DNA from: Flavobacterium sediminilitoris
GTDB taxonomy: Bacteria; Bacteroidota; Bacteroidia; Flavobacteriales; Flavobacteriaceae
Reading direction: 5' to 3'
DNA: 64,000 nucleotides
Assembly: GCF_023008245.1 (NCBI RefSeq)
Contig: NZ_CP090145.1
Location: 744,001-808,000 of the forward strand
Shown here: positions 52,553 to 62,521 of the stretch, piece by piece
Layout of the letters: each line of letters opens with the position of its first letter
How positions within the stretch are numbered: the stretch's first letter is position 1
Position numbers and translations under genes: made by a program
Notes under the pieces: model-generated
The model's input: the letters and a program-made list of their open reading frames with translations, nothing else
Databases searched by the model: none
Told to the model about the DNA's origin: nothing

Positions 52553-52870
52553 TTACAATAATGCATCAATTGCATCTGTATAGGTCTTCTTAGGAGCAAC
52601 TCCTACTTGACGACCTACTACTTCTCCATTTTGGAATATTAATACTGTTGGAATATTTCTAACTCCGTATTTTGCAGCAAATTCTTGATTTGCATCTACA
52701 TCAACTTTACCAACTACTGCTTTTCCTTCATATTCTGAAGAAACCTCATCAATAACTGGTCCAACCATTCTACATGGTCCACACCAAGCTGCCCAAAAAT
52801 CTACTACTACTGGTTTATCTGATTTTAATACTACTTCATCAAAAGTAGCATCTGTTATTGCTAATGCCAT
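52553..52870 (-). CDS. trxA: Thioredoxin
   Basis: This 105-residue dithiol reductant has the active site WCGPC (Cys30, Cys33), preceded by VVDFWAAWC, and the cis-Pro in [10 protein letters not shown]. Length and motifs fit TrxA. It has its own promoter and terminator. Thioredoxin would also be the electron donor for an APS/PAPS reductase, if the genome has one. Confidence 0.96.
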   Translation of the reverse strand: MALAITDATFDEVVLKSDKPVVVDFWAAWCGPCRMVGPVIDEVSSEYEGKAVVGKVDVDANQEFAAKYGVRNIPTVLIFQNGEVVGRQVGVAPKKTYTDAIDALL

Positions 52871-52903
52871 ATTTTCTTTTTTTTAAAATTTAATTTGAAA
52901 AAA

Positions 52904-52911
52904 CAAATTTA
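52904..52911 (-). promoter_or_regulatory. Minus-7 promoter element of trxA
   Basis: TAAATTTG on the minus strand fits TAnnTTTG and lies 33 bases upstream of the trxA ATG. Confidence 0.5.
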
Positions 52912-52979
52912 ATCAAATATTTGAATTTGAACGCACTGATTAAATTAGTTTTACTTATAGGACTATATAAAAAATTAAT

Positions 52980-53564
52980 CTATAAAGATTTCAAAACCGA
53001 TAATAACAATTCTCCTTTTAATCTTTTCGAATAGTCTGGATTTATATATAAAAACTCTATTTCATTTTTATCATTAATAACATAAACCGTTGGAACAGGT
53101 AACCAATTTGTGTTTTTCCCGTCTGAAAATTTACCTAACATTTTCCCGTATTTTTCAGGAGCTGAAAACGCAATACCTACAGCTTGAGAAAATTTACCTT
53201 CACTATCAGAAACTAACTTATATGACAATTTACCTTTTTCTTCTGTCTCTTTTAAAAATTCAGGAGCATCTGGACTAACTGCTATTATCTGATATCCTAA
53301 ATCTATTATTTCTTTTTCTATTCCTTGCATGTCTGCTAATTGTGCATTACAATAAGGACACCATCCTCCTCTATATACAACAATTATAGATTTTTTAGAA
53401 AATAACTTATCTGTTTCCAATGCTTTACCTTCTAAATCAACCAAAGTAGTATTAGGTATTTTTTCTCCTATCAATAACGGTGAGATATTTTGTGGAGAAT
53501 CTGCTACTTGAGCATTAATTGAAAATGACACACATACCAATAAGGTCGTAATTAAATTTTTCAT
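52980..53564 (-). CDS. Secreted peroxiredoxin-like (AhpC/TSA) protein
   Basis: The 194-residue protein has a signal peptide (MKNLITTLLVCVSFSINAQ) and a thioredoxin-fold redox site GGWCPYCNAQLADM with a CxxC pair. It fits peroxiredoxin-like AhpC/TSA proteins; CPYC makes a thiol-disulfide role in the periplasm possible too. It is 68 bases downstream of dnaE. Confidence 0.85.
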   Translation of the reverse strand: MKNLITTLLVCVSFSINAQVADSPQNISPLLIGEKIPNTTLVDLEGKALETDKLFSKKSIIVVYRGGWCPYCNAQLADMQGIEKEIIDLGYQIIAVSPDAPEFLKETEEKGKLSYKLVSDSEGKFSQAVGIAFSAPEKYGKMLGKFSDGKNTNWLPVPTVYVINDKNEIEFLYINPDYSKRLKGELLLSVLKSL

Positions 53565-53632
53565 TTTTGTCTTTTTAATTTCAAATACAAAATTAACAGT
53601 TCCCTAATCAACATAGTGTTGTCTGCCTAACA

Positions 53633-56600
53633 TTAATTGAGTTTAAAATTAATTTGTCTATTTTCTAATTCTTGTAATAATTCGTTAGAAATTTTAACTT
53701 TCATTTTTCTACTTGCCATACTCAATTTAGTCACAACTTTAACTTCTTCAACCTCTGTAATTGTTGGTGCAATTTCCATTTGTTCAACCATTTCATCTGA
53801 TTCTATTTCATCACTCACATCAACAATTTCATTTTCAACAACCTCAACAACTTGCCTTTTAACTTTTTCTAGCTCCATTACTTCTATAGATATTGGATTA
53901 TCGCCTGCTTCTCTTTTAAAAAGTTCAAACAAAGACTGAATCATGTTTTCCTGAAGTTCTAAAACATTAAACTGAAGAATTATTTTTTTAGCAAACGTAG
54001 TCAAAACATCTTGAAGATATTGAATAGCTACAAACTGAACTCTAGGATCTCCTTTCTTTCCTTCTTGATTAGTCCAACCATCTTTAACCACTAATTTTAA
54101 AAAAGTAAAATTATTTTGAATTAAAAAATGACGAAACTTCAAATATTCTTCACCAAAAATTCGAAATTCAAAACTTTCATCATAGCCTTCTAATGTAAAC
54201 ATTGCCCATCCTTTTCCGTTTTTAGCAACACGGTGTTCTACTTTAGTAATAATTCCTCCTATACTTATATTTTTTCCCACAAAAGCCGTTAAATCTTTTA
54301 AATCTTCTAATTTGGCATTACAGAAATATTTCATCTCATATTTATAATCATCAAGTGGATGTCCTGAAATATAGATCCCTACAACTTCTTTTTCTTTTGC
54401 CAATTTTTCCATTGTATTCCACTCATCACATGGCGGAACAATTGGCTCTGGAATTTGCACTTCTGAAGACTCTCCAAACAAACTTACTTGCGATGAATTT
54501 TCATTTTCTTGAAATTTAGCACCATATTTTACTGCTTTTTCTAAAAAAGTAATTCCATCTCCTTCATCATGAAAATATTGCCCTCTATGTGTTTCTCCAA
54601 ATCCATCAAATCCTCCTGCTAACGCAAGGTTTTCAAATGCTTTTTTATTGGCTGCACGCAAATCAATTCGTTTAGCTAAATCAAAAATTGATCTATATTT
54701 TCCTTCTTTTCTATTTTCAACAATAGTATTTACAGCTCCTTCTCCAACCCCTTTAATCGCTCCCATTCCAAAACGGACTGCATAATCTTCATTTACTGTA
54801 AATTTATAATATGATTCATTCACATCGGGTCCAAGAACTGCTAATCCCATTCGTTTACATTCTTCCATAAAAAACGAAACTTGCTTAATATCATTCATAT
54901 TATTAGAAAGTACCGCTGCCATATATTCAGCAGGATAATGCGCTTTAAGATAAGCTGTTTGGTAAGCAATCCAAGCATAACAGGTAGAGTGTGACTTGTT
55001 AAATGCGTAACTCGCAAAAGCTTCCCAGTCTTTCCAGATTTTCTCCAAAACCGTTGCATCATGGCCTTTAGCAGAAGCTTGTTCTACAAACTTAGGTTTC
55101 ATTTTATCCAAGACATCCTTTTGTTTTTTACCCATTGCTTTACGCAGTACATCGGCTTCACCTTTTGTAAAATCAGCTAACGACTGCGACAAAAGCATCA
55201 CCTGCTCTTGGTAAACTGTAATTCCGTATGTTTCAGCTAAATACTCTGCACAAGCTTCTAAATCGTATTTGATTTCTTCTTCACCATTTTTTCTACGAAC
55301 GAAAGAAGGAATATACTCCAATGGTCCTGGACGATACAATGCATTCATCGCGATTAAATCACCAAAAACAGTTGGTTTTAAATCCTTCATGTATTTTTGC
55401 ATTCCAGGTGACTCGTATTGAAAAATTCCAACTGTTTCACCTCTTTGGAATAACTCATACGTTTTCTGATCATCAATCGGAAAATTATCAGGATCAAGTT
55501 GAACTCCCGTTCTATATTTAACTAACTTAACAGTATCTTTTATTAATGTTAAAGTTTTCAACCCTAAGAAATCCATCTTCAATAACCCAGCACTTTCCGC
55601 AACCGAGTTATCAAACTGAGTAACATATAAATCAGAATCTTTTGCTGTTGTAACCGGCACGAAATTAGTAATATCAGACGGTGTTATAATAACTCCACAA
55701 GCATGAATACCTGTATTTCGCATAGATCCTTCTAACACCTTAGCCTGCTGAATAGTTTCTCCTGCTAAATCTTCTGCTCCTGCAATTTCTATTAATTCTT
55801 TAACTTTATCAAATTCTTCTGAACGCAAAGCTTTTTTAACTTCACTTTCATCTTCTGCTAAAAAACGAGCCAAATTCCATTTAGAAGGCATCATACCAGG
55901 GATCAGTTTCGCAATTCTGTCTGCTTCAAATAAAGGCAAATCTAACACACGAGCTGTATCACGAATTGCTGATTTCGTAGCCATTTTACCATAAGTAATA
56001 ATTTGCGCTACTTGATTCGCTCCATATTTTTTAATTACATAATCCATTACACGACCGCGACCTTCATCATCAAAATCAATATCAATATCGGGCATAGATA
56101 CACGATCTGGATTTAAGAAACGCTCAAAAAGCAAATCATACTTGATTGGATCTATATTCGTAATTCCTAAGCAATAGGCAACCGCAGAACCCGCAGCAGA
56201 ACCACGACCTGGTCCTACCGAAACATCCATTTTTCGTGCTTCGGCAATAAAATCTTGTACAATTAAAAAATAACCCGGATAACCTGAATTTGAAATTGTT
56301 AACAACTCAAAATCCAAACGTTCTTGAATTGCTGGTGTAATTTCACCATATCGCTTTTTTGCACCTTCCATAGTAAGGTGTCTCAAATAAGCATTTTCAC
56401 CACGAACTCCACCATCAGCTTCATCTTCAATCACTATAAATTCTTGTGGAATATCATATTTCGGAAGTAATACATCACGATACAACGAATACGTTTCCAC
56501 CTTATCTATAATTTCTTGAATATTGATAATCGCATCAGGTAGATCAGCAAAAAGCATTTTCATTTCCTCTCCTGACTTGTAATAATACTCCTGATTTGGC

Positions 56601-58153
56601 AATCCGTATCGATAACCCCTTCCACGACCAATGGGTGTTGCTTGTTTTTCCCCATCTTTTACACATAATAAAATATCATGTGCATTAGCATCTTCTTTAT
56701 TTAAGTAAAAAGTATTGTTCGTTGCTATTAATTTTACTTTATGTTTTTGAGCAAAAGCAATTAAGGTTTGATTTACCCTATTCTCATCTTCTTGATTATG
56801 ACGCATGATTTCAAGATAAAAATCCGCACCAAATTGTTCTTTCCACCAGATTAATGCTTCTTCAGCCTGATTTTCACCAATATTCAGAATTTTACTAGGA
56901 ATTTCACCATATAAATTCCCTGATAAAACCATTATATCTTCTTTATATTTTTCTATAATTGTTCTATCAATTCTTGGCACATAATAAAATCCAGCAGTAT
57001 AAGCCAATGAAGCCATTTTTGCTAAATTGTGATATCCTTTTTTGTTTTTAGCCAACAATACTATTTGATAACCATTGTCTTTTTTAGTTCTATCTAAATG
57101 ATTTTCGCAAACATTAAACTCACATCCTACAATAGGTTTTATTTCTACTTCATTAGATTCTTCTCCTGCTTCTATTGCAGCTTCTATTTTTGCTTTAGCA
57201 GCTTTATTATGATTCATTACAGCGCTCACAAAATGAAAAGCTCCCATCATATTTCCAGTATCGGTCATTGCAACAGCAGGCATCTTATTTTTTGCTGTAG
57301 CAGATACTAAACTTGAAATAGCAATAGTCGATTGTAAAACGGAAAACTGAGTATGATTATGCAAATGTGCAAACTTAGCCTCTTTTAAATCGTTTTTATC
57401 CGATTCTGAAATGGTAGTTTGCGTATTTTCTTGTTCAATTTTTTGAAGCTTTCTCCTAATTTCATCAGAAGCTGCTTTTAAATTAATATGTTTTAATCCA
57501 ACAAGTTGAATTTCTCTTGGATTATTTTCTTTAAATTTATTAAAATAATCAGGCGTTACATCAAGCTCTTCTTTTGTAAATACCTCACGCTTGATTAATT
57601 CGAGAAAACATCTTGTTGTTGCTTCTACATCGGCTGTTGCATTATGCGCTTCCGAAAAAGGAACTCCAAACAAATATTCATGCAATTCTGTTAATGTTGG
57701 TAGTTTGAATTTACCTCCTCTACCACCAGGTAATTTTAATAATTGCGCTGTAACTTCAGTACAGGTATCTAAAACTGGTTTTTTAGACATCTCTGATTCT
57801 GTATTCATTCGATGAAACTCACATCCCATAATATTGACATCAAAACCTACATTTTGTCCTACAACAAATTTAGCCTTAGACAAAGCAATATTAAATTTTT
57901 CTAAAACCTCACTTAGAGCAATCCCATTTTCTTGCGCTAATTCTGTAGAAATACCATGAATACGTTCTGCATCATAAGGAATATTAAACCCTTCTGGCTT
58001 CACTAAATAATCTTGATGTTCCACTAAATTCCCCATATCATCATGTAATTGCCAAGCAATTTGGATACAACGAGGCCAGTTATCTGTATCAGTTATAGGA
58101 GCGGACCAACTACGAGGTAGTCCAGTAGTTTCTGTATCAAAAATTAAGTACAT
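53633..58153 (-). CDS. dnaE: DNA polymerase III alpha subunit with N-terminal exonuclease domain
   Basis: The 1506-residue replicative polymerase begins with a DnaQ-type 3-5 exonuclease domain (about 1-190; FDTETTGLP with Asp6 and Glu8, and the ATADVEAT segment). It then has a PHP domain (about 262-560, FAHLHNHTQFSVLQ), the catalytic palm with PDIDIDFDDEGR near residue 687, a helix-hairpin-helix region and an OB fold (about 1290-1370, ISIGGIITKVEH). An acidic stretch near 1440 (EIVDVSDEIESDEMVEQ) separates the C-terminal segment. The exonuclease fusion puts proofreading in the same chain, as is usual in Bacteroidota. Confidence 0.95.
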   Translation of the reverse strand: MYLIFDTETTGLPRSWSAPITDTDNWPRCIQIAWQLHDDMGNLVEHQDYLVKPEGFNIPYDAERIHGISTELAQENGIALSEVLEKFNIALSKAKFVVGQNVGFDVNIMGCEFHRMNTESEMSKKPVLDTCTEVTAQLLKLPGGRGGKFKLPTLTELHEYLFGVPFSEAHNATADVEATTRCFLELIKREVFTKEELDVTPDYFNKFKENNPREIQLVGLKHINLKAASDEIRRKLQKIEQENTQTTISESDKNDLKEAKFAHLHNHTQFSVLQSTIAISSLVSATAKNKMPAVAMTDTGNMMGAFHFVSAVMNHNKAAKAKIEAAIEAGEESNEVEIKPIVGCEFNVCENHLDRTKKDNGYQIVLLAKNKKGYHNLAKMASLAYTAGFYYVPRIDRTIIEKYKEDIMVLSGNLYGEIPSKILNIGENQAEEALIWWKEQFGADFYLEIMRHNQEDENRVNQTLIAFAQKHKVKLIATNNTFYLNKEDANAHDILLCVKDGEKQATPIGRGRGYRYGLPNQEYYYKSGEEMKMLFADLPDAIINIQEIIDKVETYSLYRDVLLPKYDIPQEFIVIEDEADGGVRGENAYLRHLTMEGAKKRYGEITPAIQERLDFELLTISNSGYPGYFLIVQDFIAEARKMDVSVGPGRGSAAGSAVAYCLGITNIDPIKYDLLFERFLNPDRVSMPDIDIDFDDEGRGRVMDYVIKKYGANQVAQIITYGKMATKSAIRDTARVLDLPLFEADRIAKLIPGMMPSKWNLARFLAEDESEVKKALRSEEFDKVKELIEIAGAEDLAGETIQQAKVLEGSMRNTGIHACGVIITPSDITNFVPVTTAKDSDLYVTQFDNSVAESAGLLKMDFLGLKTLTLIKDTVKLVKYRTGVQLDPDNFPIDDQKTYELFQRGETVGIFQYESPGMQKYMKDLKPTVFGDLIAMNALYRPGPLEYIPSFVRRKNGEEEIKYDLEACAEYLAETYGITVYQEQVMLLSQSLADFTKGEADVLRKAMGKKQKDVLDKMKPKFVEQASAKGHDATVLEKIWKDWEAFASYAFNKSHSTCYAWIAYQTAYLKAHYPAEYMAAVLSNNMNDIKQVSFFMEECKRMGLAVLGPDVNESYYKFTVNEDYAVRFGMGAIKGVGEGAVNTIVENRKEGKYRSIFDLAKRIDLRAANKKAFENLALAGGFDGFGETHRGQYFHDEGDGITFLEKAVKYGAKFQENENSSQVSLFGESSEVQIPEPIVPPCDEWNTMEKLAKEKEVVGIYISGHPLDDYKYEMKYFCNAKLEDLKDLTAFVGKNISIGGIITKVEHRVAKNGKGWAMFTLEGYDESFEFRIFGEEYLKFRHFLIQNNFTFLKLVVKDGWTNQEGKKGDPRVQFVAIQYLQDVLTTFAKKIILQFNVLELQENMIQSLFELFKREAGDNPISIEVMELEKVKRQVVEVVENEIVDVSDEIESDEMVEQMEIAPTITEVEEVKVVTKLSMASRKMKVKISNELLQELENRQINFKLN

Positions 58154-58176
58154 CTATCTAATAATTAGGTAAAAAA

Positions 58177-58207
58177 CAAAGATACGGTTTAAAAGAAATT
58201 GACACAA
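58177..58207 (-). promoter_or_regulatory. dnaE promoter
   Basis: TTG (58205-58207) and TATCTTTG (58177-58184) on the minus strand are 20 bases apart, fully fitting the flavobacterial consensus, 23 bases upstream of the dnaE ATG. Confidence 0.65.
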
Positions 58208-58228
58208 TTTTAGTTGTTAACAAGAACT

Positions 58229-58258
58229 AAAAAAACCATCTGAATCCAGATGGTTTTT
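58229..58258 (-). terminator. Terminator of the lipoprotein gene upstream of dnaE
   Basis: A perfect 12-pair stem (AAAAACCATCTG at 58231-58242 with CAGATGGTTTTT at 58247-58258) has a T-run on the minus strand, 24 bases after the lipoprotein stop. Confidence 0.85.
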
Positions 58259-58282
58259 AAACTAAACATTTTATATATTTTA

Positions 58283-58969
58283 TTAATTCAAAGGAATTTT
58301 AAAGAAAACTCCTTGAGAAAAAGTAACTACATCCCCATCACTATTTACTGCATTCAACTTAAACTTTCCTGTAAAAGTTCCATTTTCAACTTTCTCAATT
58401 ACAACTTCACCATTACTTTGTTGCACATTTAAAACTCTAAAAGTAGCATTGTTATTACCTCCTTGAACAGTAACAAGATCTCCAGATCTATAATCTGCTC
58501 CTCTTGCCTTTATTGAATCACTTGAAATAGACCCATTTGAATTCACTTTGATTTTAAAAACTAACCCAACTCCTGTTCCTCCTGTAGTTTGAGCAGAGTC
58601 ATCCAACACATAACCTGTTCCAGAATTCATTTTTTTAGCACTAAATACAGGTCCGGAAACCACACTTGTTTCATATTCTTCAACATTATTTGCTGTTCCT
58701 ATTGAATAACTTGCTGAATTAGCCGAATTAGTTGTACCTAAAATATACGTCCCAATTCCTGTTGAGCTTGTTTTTAAGATTAATTCTTCAGCTCCTCTAT
58801 ACGCTTTAATTATCAATCCACCATTACCATCCATCGAAACACTAGTTTCTCTAGCTTTCCAGTGTGTATCATTTAATTTTGCTTGAAAAGCTGGAGTGTT
58901 ATCTTGTGTTTCATTAACACATGAGGTTAATAAAACAACACTCATTAAAATTGTTACTATTTTCTTCAT
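58283..58969 (-). CDS. Lipoprotein, possibly DUF6252-like
   Basis: The 228-residue protein has a lipobox (VVLLTSC, Cys near residue 17) and a C-terminal beta-rich region (VIEKVENGTFTGKFKLNAVNSDGDVVTFSQGVFFKIPL) like the Bacteroidota DUF6252 lipoproteins, which I assign only tentatively. The middle is Gly/Ser/Thr-rich with a YRSGDLVTV stretch suggesting a small repeat domain. It has its own terminator; function unknown. Confidence 0.7.
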   Translation of the reverse strand: MKKIVTILMSVVLLTSCVNETQDNTPAFQAKLNDTHWKARETSVSMDGNGGLIIKAYRGAEELILKTSSTGIGTYILGTTNSANSASYSIGTANNVEEYETSVVSGPVFSAKKMNSGTGYVLDDSAQTTGGTGVGLVFKIKVNSNGSISSDSIKARGADYRSGDLVTVQGGNNNATFRVLNVQQSNGEVVIEKVENGTFTGKFKLNAVNSDGDVVTFSQGVFFKIPLN

Positions 58970-59084
58970 TTTATATCTAATTTTTAAGCAGTAAGAGACA
59001 AAAATAATTTTTTTAATTTAAACTACACCTAAAAAACAAAAAAATATTTCCAATTAAGATAGAACATTGTAAAACAAAGTTTTG

Positions 59085-59122
59085 TATATTTGCGCCCTTA
59101 AATAACTGAGGTCGGGAACCTC
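59085..59122 (+). promoter_or_regulatory. rpsP promoter box and leader hairpin
   Basis: TATATTTG at 59085-59092 is the minus-7 element. In the leader, GAGGT (59108-59112) and ACCTC (59118-59122) close a five-base loop, ending 18 bases before the ATG. It is in the position of an autoregulatory ribosomal-protein leader; I recall that an S16 leader has been proposed for Flavobacteria, but I could not compare it. Confidence 0.5.
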
Positions 59123-59140
59123 TAAATTAATCAAAAGATT

Positions 59141-59671
59141 ATGCCTGTAAAAATTAGATTACAAAGACATGGTAAAAAAGGAAAACCTTTTTACTGGATT
59201 GTAGCGGCTGATGCTCGCTCAAAAAGAGATGGTAAATTCCTAGATAAAATAGGAACTTATAATCCAAACACTAACCCAGCTACTATCGATTTAAATTTAG
59301 ATAGCGCTGTTCAATGGTTACACAACGGTGCTCAGCCAACTGACACTGCAAGAGCTATTTTATCTTATAAAGGTGCTTTACTAAAACACCACCTAGATGG
59401 AGGAGTTCGTAAAGGTGCTTTAACTCAAGAACAAGCTGATGCTAAATTAGCAACTTGGTTAGATGAAAAAGCAGGAAAAGTTGATGCTAAAAAAGATGGT
59501 TTAAGCAAAGCGCAAGCTGACGCTAAAGCTAAAGCTTTAAAAGCTGAAACAGAAGCAAACGAAAAACGTATTGCTGCTCAAGCTGAAGCATTAAAAGCTG
59601 AAGAAGTAGCTGAGGCTACAACTGAAGAAGCTCCGGCTGTTGAAGAAAACAATGAAGAAACTGAAGCTTAA
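59141..59671 (+). CDS. rpsP: 30S ribosomal protein S16 with long C-terminal extension
   Basis: The first 80 or so residues are canonical S16 (MPVKIRLQRHGKKGKPFYWIV, ARSKRDGKFLDKIGTYNPN). A further 95 residues are rich in Ala, Lys and Glu, with a coiled-coil-like DAKAKALKAETEANEKR and an acidic tail (EEAPAVEENNEETEA). Such extensions are common in Bacteroidota S16. It is followed by rimM after 22 bases, the usual gene order. Confidence 0.95.
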   Translation: MPVKIRLQRHGKKGKPFYWIVAADARSKRDGKFLDKIGTYNPNTNPATIDLNLDSAVQWLHNGAQPTDTARAILSYKGALLKHHLDGGVRKGALTQEQADAKLATWLDEKAGKVDAKKDGLSKAQADAKAKALKAETEANEKRIAAQAEALKAEEVAEATTEEAPAVEENNEETEA

Positions 59672-59693
59672 TTTTTAATATTAGATCGTAATC

Positions 59694-60221
59694 ATGCATA
59701 AAAAAGATTGTTTCTATTTAGGCAAAATTGCGAGAAAATTTAGCTTTAAAGGTGAAGTCTTACTCTATTTAGACACAGATGAGCCTGAATTGTATCAAAA
59801 TTTGGAATCAGTTTTTGTTGAATTAAACAAAACACTGGTTCCTTTTTTTATTGAAAAACGATCACTTCACAAAGATAAATTTTTACGCGTTAGATTTGAA
59901 GATGTAAAAAATGAAGCTGATGCTGACGCAATTATGAATTGCGAAGTTTATCTTCCTCTTTCTATGTTACCAAAACTAGAAGGCAATAAATTTTATTATC
60001 ATGAAATCATTGATTTTGATGTAGAAGATGTTCGTCTTGGAAACATTGGAAAAATGAAAGGAGTAAATGACAGCAATGCCCAACCTCTTTTTGAAATTAC
60101 TAAAGGAGAAATTGACATTTTAGTTCCAATGATTGATGCTTTTATTGTCAAAATTGACAGAGCTAATAAAAAGGTTATCTTAAACACACCTGAAGGACTA
60201 GTAGACCTTTATTTAGGCTAA
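59694..60221 (+). CDS. rimM: Ribosome maturation factor RimM
   Basis: The 175-residue protein helps fold the 30S head around S19. It has the two-barrel RimM layout: an N-terminal domain (FYLGKIARKFSFKGEVLLYL) and a PRC-barrel (YYHEIIDFDVEDVRLGNIGKMKGV, DILVPMIDAFIVKID). It follows rpsP, its usual neighbour. Confidence 0.93.
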   Translation: MHKKDCFYLGKIARKFSFKGEVLLYLDTDEPELYQNLESVFVELNKTLVPFFIEKRSLHKDKFLRVRFEDVKNEADADAIMNCEVYLPLSMLPKLEGNKFYYHEIIDFDVEDVRLGNIGKMKGVNDSNAQPLFEITKGEIDILVPMIDAFIVKIDRANKKVILNTPEGLVDLYLG

Positions 60222-60254
60222 AAACACAATTCCAAACTATTATTATATCTATAA

Positions 60255-60968
60255 ATGAGCACTACTTTTAATTTTAAACAATTTAAAATAGAGCAAGATC
60301 GTTGTGCTATGAAAATAGGAACTGATGCTGTTTTATTAGGTGCCTGGACACCTATAATAAATAATCCATATAACATTTTAGATATTGGCACAGGTACTGG
60401 AATTTTATCTTTAATGCTTGCTCAAAGGAGCAATGCAGAACAAATTGACGCCCTTGAAATTGACGAAAATGCTTATGAGCAAGCTACTGACAATTTTGAA
60501 GAATCACTTTGGAACGATCGTTTATTTTGTTTTCATGCTGGATTAGATGAATTCATGGATGAACCAGAAGACGAGTATGATTTAATTATTTCAAATCCCC
60601 CTTTTTATTCGGAAGATTATAAAACCGAAAATGCACAAAGAGATTTAGCTCGTTTTGAAGAGGCAATGCCTTTTGAAGATTTAGTAGAAGCTGCCGATTT
60701 ATTACTTTCAGAAAACGGAATATTTTCTGTTATTATTCCTTTTAAAGAAGAAGCTCGTTTTTTAGCTTTGGCAAACGACTTTGAATTATACCCTTTAAAA
60801 ATCACTCATGTTAAGGGAACACCAGCAACTGAAATCAAAAGAAGTTTAATAGCGTTTACTCGTATTAAACAAACTACTTTAGTAGACGAACTTGTTATTG
60901 AAACAGCGCGCCATCAATATACCTCTGAATATATAGAATTAACTAAAGATTTTTATTTAAAATTCTAG
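60255..60968 (+). CDS. tRNA1(Val) adenine-37 N6-methyltransferase family protein
   Basis: The 237-residue Rossmann methyltransferase shows the SAM motif LDIGTGTGILSLMLAQRS and the N6-adenine catalytic motif IISNPPFYSED. It fits TrmN6/YfiC, which modifies the base next to the anticodon of valine tRNA. FKQFKIEQDRCAMKIGTDAVLLGAW is typical of the family. It lies 33 bases after rimM and probably shares its transcript. Confidence 0.88.
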   Translation: MSTTFNFKQFKIEQDRCAMKIGTDAVLLGAWTPIINNPYNILDIGTGTGILSLMLAQRSNAEQIDALEIDENAYEQATDNFEESLWNDRLFCFHAGLDEFMDEPEDEYDLIISNPPFYSEDYKTENAQRDLARFEEAMPFEDLVEAADLLLSENGIFSVIIPFKEEARFLALANDFELYPLKITHVKGTPATEIKRSLIAFTRIKQTTLVDELVIETARHQYTSEYIELTKDFYLKF

Positions 60969-60973
60969 ATAAT

Positions 60974-62326
60974 TTAATTTCTATTTCCTTCAATAATATT
61001 ATACATTTCTAAAGCCTTTCCATCGGTTAAAAGAGACACGAAATGACAAATATGCAACAATTGATCGTACACTTTTTCTTTTTGATGTAAAAATCGTTCT
61101 GGCAATAATTTTAGAATAATAGTATCATAATTTGAAGCTTTTCCTCCAATTTTATTATGATATGCTGTACAAAATTTATCCAATAACGTATTGATAATTT
61201 TATATCCTACTACTTCTTTCTGAACTACTTCTCTACATTGATACACATTTTTGACACTAATTTGAATAATATCATTCATTTGAGCTATATATTGACTTTT
61301 ATCCATCAAAGAATAAGGAAATTCCCCTTTTAGAATAGCTTCTTCATTTTCCATAAAAACTTTTACAGCATCACTGATTAAACTACCAATTGCCAGAGCC
61401 CTTAAATAACTGATACGGTCTTCTTTAGTCGTTAATTGGTTGTATTTTTTAGTATCAATTCCATTTTTAACCAATTTTATTAGGTATTCCAATGCAAATT
61501 CTTCCTGAATGAGTCCAAGATTAATTCCATCTTCAAAATCGATGATAGTGTAGCAAATATCATCCGCTGCTTCAACCAAATACGCTAAGGGATGACGTTC
61601 AAAACCGATATCATTTCCTGTTTTATTTGAGATCATACCTAGTTCTTTTGCTACATCACTAAAAGAAGCTTTGTCTTGTTGGAAAAAACCATATTTTTTA
61701 TCACAAATTCTAAAAGTTGGTTTTTTGGGTAAACTTTCTTTTGGATATTTCATAAAAGCCCCCAAAGTAGCATACGAAATACGCAAAGAACCTTCAATAC
61801 CTTCTCTAGAAGTGGCCAAAACCGAAAAACCATTGGCATTTCCTTCAAAATCTATTAAATCTTGCCATTCTTTGTCGGTTAACTTGTCTTTGTATTGCAA
61901 TCCATTTCCAGTTTTAAAATATTCACCAATAGCTTTTTCTCCAGAATGTCCAAAAGGAGGATTTCCAATATCGTGAGCCAAAGCAGCAGCAGCTACAATG
62001 GCTCCAAAATCGTTCATATGATAACCCGATTCTTTTAAATAAGGATGTTTTTCTATGACTTGTTTTCCAACTAAACGTCCAATCGAACGTCCTACTACAG
62101 AAACTTCCAAACTATGTGTCAAACGATTGTGCACAAAATCAGTTTTTGAAAGCGGAATTACCTGTGTTTTATCTTGCAAACTTCTAAAAGCAGATGAAAA
62201 AATAATTCTATCATAGTCTACCTCAAATCCTAAACGCGTATCATCTTGTTCCTTTCTCAGTCTTTTATTTGTATCTCCTTGACGTTTTAAAGATAATAAC
62301 TGCTCCCAGTTCATTTTTTTTATCAT
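60974..62326 (-). CDS. dgt: Deoxyguanosinetriphosphate triphosphohydrolase
   Basis: The 450-residue HD-domain enzyme removes triphosphate from dGTP and related dNTPs. The metal site is spread over RLTHSLEVSVVGR, AALAHDIGNPPFGHSGEKAI and VEAADDICYTIIDFEDG. The start may be the first Met or the fifth (MNWEQLLSLKRQ). It is convergent with the methyltransferase, five bases apart. Together with the deoxynucleoside kinase in this window it bears on nucleotide balance. Confidence 0.93.
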   Translation of the reverse strand: MIKKMNWEQLLSLKRQGDTNKRLRKEQDDTRLGFEVDYDRIIFSSAFRSLQDKTQVIPLSKTDFVHNRLTHSLEVSVVGRSIGRLVGKQVIEKHPYLKESGYHMNDFGAIVAAAALAHDIGNPPFGHSGEKAIGEYFKTGNGLQYKDKLTDKEWQDLIDFEGNANGFSVLATSREGIEGSLRISYATLGAFMKYPKESLPKKPTFRICDKKYGFFQQDKASFSDVAKELGMISNKTGNDIGFERHPLAYLVEAADDICYTIIDFEDGINLGLIQEEFALEYLIKLVKNGIDTKKYNQLTTKEDRISYLRALAIGSLISDAVKVFMENEEAILKGEFPYSLMDKSQYIAQMNDIIQISVKNVYQCREVVQKEVVGYKIINTLLDKFCTAYHNKIGGKASNYDTIILKLLPERFLHQKEKVYDQLLHICHFVSLLTDGKALEMYNIIEGNRN

Positions 62327-62477
62327 ACTCTTATAAAAGTTTAACCTTAATATTTCAGTTTCAAAGATACTGAAATAGATATATTTTTAAAGCAGCTTTA
62401 ATAGTGTTATTATTTGTAAATGTTATAGAAGTAACAAATTCGCAAAAACAAAAACATTTTTCTAATTAATTTTATAA

Positions 62478-62485
62478 TACTTTTG
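62478..62485 (+). promoter_or_regulatory. Minus-7 promoter element of the cobalamin riboswitch-metE unit
   Basis: TACTTTTG fits TAnnTTTG and lies about 40 bases upstream of the riboswitch core. Confidence 0.55.
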
Positions 62486-62521
62486 TGCAGAATTTAAGTT
62501 CTTAATTTATTTCTTCATCAA

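Noticed and set aside
53637..53939. 100-codon Ser/Thr-rich ORF opposite the end of dnaE
   Set aside because: Its composition is the complement of the acidic dnaE linker; not a gene.
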